This document shows, one piece after another, positions 5,025-6,528 of a stretch of DNA of 6,528 nucleotides. Source of the stretch: Chloroflexota bacterium. GTDB taxonomy: Bacteria > Chloroflexota > Anaerolineae > UBA4142. Both the position numbers and the translations under genes were made by a program. Numbering within the stretch: the first letter of the stretch is position 1; each line of letters starts with the position of its first letter. The notes beneath the pieces are model-generated. The model did no database searches. It saw only the letters and a list, made by a program, of their open reading frames with translations, and was not told where the DNA came from. Location of the stretch: assembly GCA_016200825.1 (NCBI GenBank), contig JACQEA010000208.1, forward strand, positions 1 through 6,528. The letters run 5' to 3'.

Positions 5025-5345
5025 GTGGGCGAAAAAAGTTTCGTCGTACTTCTCGGCAATGACCTCTCCGATCGCTATCGCCTTTCTTGTGAAACCGAAA
5101 GCGGCAAAGTTGTTCTCTTTCGTGTTCAATACGAAGCATTGATCGGTAGCGAGTGGCGTGCGATTGTCCGCTATGATACGGCACACGGTTTTCCGCATCG
5201 CGATTTGATGCACCCGGATGGAGCAGAGGAGAAAAACGATTTTTCGAATCGCTCGAATGCCGAAATCCTAACCTTAGGACAAGAGGATATCAAACGCAAT
5301 TGGCGCGTTTATCGCGAAGGGTATGAGCAGGAGCTAAAGAAATGA
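5025..5345 (+). CDS. Small uncharacterised protein, first gene of a coupled pair
   Basis: A 106-residue acidic/basic mixed protein with no signal peptide or membrane segment. The start is GTG at 5025-5027, with AGGTGG (5013-5018) and GGAG (5008-5011) upstream; no ATG occurs early in the frame. The visible core is VVLFRVQYEALIGSEWRAIV (29-48) followed by RYDTAHGFPHRDLMHPDG (49-66). The closely spaced D51, H54, H58, D60 and H63 look like a conserved polar site, possibly metal-binding or catalytic. I recall this RYDxAHGxxHxDxxHPDG pattern from small DUF-type proteins (possibly DUF7718) and it faintly recalls TumE-type toxins (RYDNAPH...PHHKH), but I cannot assign a function. The stop overlaps the next start (ATGA), so the two products are probably made in fixed ratio. 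Less CGCG-rich than the flanking genes, which suggests separate ancestry. Confidence 0.8.
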   Translation: MGEKSFVVLLGNDLSDRYRLSCETESGKVVLFRVQYEALIGSEWRAIVRYDTAHGFPHRDLMHPDGAEEKNDFSNRSNAEILTLGQEDIKRNWRVYREGYEQELKK

Positions 5346-5638
5346 ACGAGTTATTTTCCGTTAAATACGATGAACTACTAACCGAATTTAATCGCTTTAT
5401 TATTGAGCACCCCGAGTTCTTGGAGAATATTCCAGATGAGGCATTGCTCGTGTTTGTTGACCGGGCTGACCAACAGTTTACGCGATTCAATGCCCAGCGT
5501 GCCGAGGCATCTCGCAAAAATGACGACCGGTCGAATCGCCCTATCGTTTACATTGAAATTGGCGAACTCGCTCCGATTCACTCTCGCTTGATCAATCCGC
5601 GCGTTGTGAACGAATTACCCGGGCTTGTCACCGCGTAA
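5342..5638 (+). CDS. Small uncharacterised protein, second gene of the pair (DUF5647-like)
   Basis: A 98-residue protein whose ATG overlaps the preceding stop (ATGA, 5342-5345), with AGGAG at 5329-5333 eight bases upstream. Features: amphipathic N-terminal helix FSVKYDELLTEFNRFIIEHP (5-24), then EFLENIPDEALLVFVD (25-40), a polar linker RAEASRKNDDRSNR (53-66), and a strand block PIVYIEIGELAPIHSRLINP (67-86). The EHPEFLxxIPDxAxxVF and VVYxxIGxLxPxxSRL patterns resemble, from memory, the DUF5647 family, small proteins usually encoded beside another small gene. That layout, the short length and the coupling fit the antitoxin/partner half of an addiction-type module, but no DNA-binding motif is visible and the role is inference. 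The last 24 bases overlap the end of the oppositely transcribed TPR gene, so no terminator separates them. Confidence 0.8.
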   Translation: MNELFSVKYDELLTEFNRFIIEHPEFLENIPDEALLVFVDRADQQFTRFNAQRAEASRKNDDRSNRPIVYIEIGELAPIHSRLINPRVVNELPGLVTA

Positions 5639-6528
5639 CAATCCCCTCACTTCCTCCTGCGCCAAAAAAGAATCGCGCAATTTGTCGTCCACGATTTTCG
5701 CCGCGATCCCGCGCACGATTTCCGCCGCGCTTTGCCGCGCGAGCACTGCGCGCGCATCATCGCCGCGCGCCGCGAAAATGTCCGCGCGCGCGGCGTCCAC
5801 GCGCCACAGCAAAATATTTTTTTCGGCGCGGATGGAAATTTCTTGCGCGCGTTGCAAATCGCGTTCCGCGTTTTCTAATTCGTCGCGCGCGAGAAACGAT
5901 TGCGCGCGCAAATAATACAACTCGGCGGCGTAACCCAACGCCTCTTCGCGTTCAAAAATGGCGAGGAACGCGTCCGCAAATTTTTGCGCGTCGTCAAATC
6001 TTTTTTCGGCGAGCGCGAGTTCTGTGATCGCGGGCGCGGAAACCGAATAGCCCCACAAATTATTTTCCGCGCGCGCAAAATTTTCGGTGAGTGGGTCGAG
6101 GAGTTTGTGCGCCGCGTTGAATTTTTTTTGGCGAATCAACGCGCGCGACCACGTGCCTACCGCGAGCGTGTCCCAGATCGGTGCATGCATTTGCTTGAGC
6201 GCGCGTCCGCCGCGTTCCGCAATCTCCGCCGCGCGTTCCAATTGATTCAATTCCAAATACGCGCGCGCCATCCACAAATCCGTGAGTCCGTGAAAAAGCG
6301 GAACACCCAACACTTGATTCGATCGGACTGCGCGTTCAACGCGTTCAAACGCGCGCGTAAAATCGGCGGCGTCAATTTCAATTCCAATCAGCGTCCATTC
6401 GTTGTAACCTTCACCCCACGGATTTTCGATTTGCGCGCTGATGTGCGCGCCCTCTTCCGCCGCCGCGCGCGCGCCGCGCGTTTCGCCGCGACCGTACAAA
6501 ATGATCGCGCGCGCCGAGCGCATTCGCG
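5615..6528 (-). CDS. C-terminal part of a large TPR-repeat protein, partial
   Basis: The frame is open at the right edge and ends with TAA at 5615-5617, giving at least 304 codons; the ATG at 6521-6523 need not be the start. The product is all-helical with TPR-like units. Examples, counted from that Met: LTDLWMARAYLELNQLERA (80-98), ITELALAEKRFDDAQKFADA (166-185), and LYYLRAQSFLARDELENAER (202-221). It ends with ARAVLARQSAAEIVRGIAAK and DDKLRDSFLAQ. That closing pattern (helix, then IxDxxLRxxFL) is typical of the tail of large AAA-ATPase/TPR regulators such as adenylate-cyclase-type or LuxR/SARP-type proteins in Chloroflexota and Actinomycetota, so a signalling or regulatory protein is the best guess. 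The catalytic or DNA-binding part lies outside the window. Its codons are extremely CGCG-rich, in contrast to the convergent pair it overlaps by 24 bases. Confidence 0.85.
   Translation of the reverse strand, partial: RMRSARAIILYGRGETRGARAAAEEGAHISAQIENPWGEGYNEWTLIGIEIDAADFTRAFERVERAVRSNQVLGVPLFHGLTDLWMARAYLELNQLERAAEIAERGGRALKQMHAPIWDTLAVGTWSRALIRQKKFNAAHKLLDPLTENFARAENNLWGYSVSAPAITELALAEKRFDDAQKFADAFLAIFEREEALGYAAELYYLRAQSFLARDELENAERDLQRAQEISIRAEKNILLWRVDAARADIFAARGDDARAVLARQSAAEIVRGIAAKIVDDKLRDSFLAQEEVRGLLRGDKPG

Noticed and set aside
5001..5213. - strand frames opposite the first small gene of the pair
   Set aside because: No ribosome site and no conserved pattern; the + strand gene has a promoter, ribosome site and coupled partner.
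5700..6528. Dense CGCG runs as a regulatory or structural repeat
   Set aside because: They follow the codon phase of the TPR gene (Ala/Arg-rich helices) and need no separate explanation.

Overview
The window looks like a chromosomal fragment from an uncultured or environmental bacterium, and Chloroflexota (Anaerolineae-like) is my best guess. That guess rests on three things: coding strands very rich in CGCG runs, the 'TTCGTGTATTTCGTGG' intergenic repeat family with an embedded GxxExxY gene, and a response regulator/thioredoxin-reductase-like fusion next to a cyclic-nucleotide-domain histidine kinase. No marker gene is present, so the phylum is inference.

Layout. (1) At 1-165 (+) the left edge cuts into an Asn-codon-rich segment that encodes the C-terminal signature of a formylglycine-generating-enzyme (FGE/SUMF1) C-type-lectin fold. 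It has the hallmarks of a diversity-generating retroelement (DGR) variable or template repeat. Two hairpins and a strong bidirectional terminator (239-280) follow it. (2) At 299-2565 (-) lies a compact gene set: a sensor histidine kinase with an N-terminal cyclic-nucleotide-binding-like domain, then two paralogous small CoA_binding_2 (YccU-like) proteins, ending at the shared terminator. (3) At 2571-3260 lies a repeat island: degenerate FRVFRG-type repeats on both sides of a GxxExxY gene broken by a frameshift. (4) At 3262-4914 (-) is a 550-residue fusion of receiver domain, cysteine-less glutaredoxin-like domain and thioredoxin-reductase-like flavoprotein without CxxC. (5) At 5025-5638 (+) is a tightly coupled two-gene unit of small uncharacterised proteins with its own promoter and a base composition unlike its neighbours. 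(6) At 5615-6528 (-) is the C-terminal part of a large TPR-repeat protein that runs off the right edge and overlaps the two-gene unit tail to tail.

How the genes may work together. The kinase (2) and the receiver-flavoprotein (4) read as the two halves of one signalling pair with no DNA-binding output: phosphorylation would act directly on a flavoenzyme. The two CoA-binding proteins are coupled behind the kinase and may be accessory. The repeat island (3) appears to split what would otherwise be one operon. The two-gene unit (5) is arranged like a toxin-antitoxin or other small addiction-type module, but neither product has a function I can name. The DGR-like end (1) is the most likely tip of a larger interesting system lying to the left of the window.
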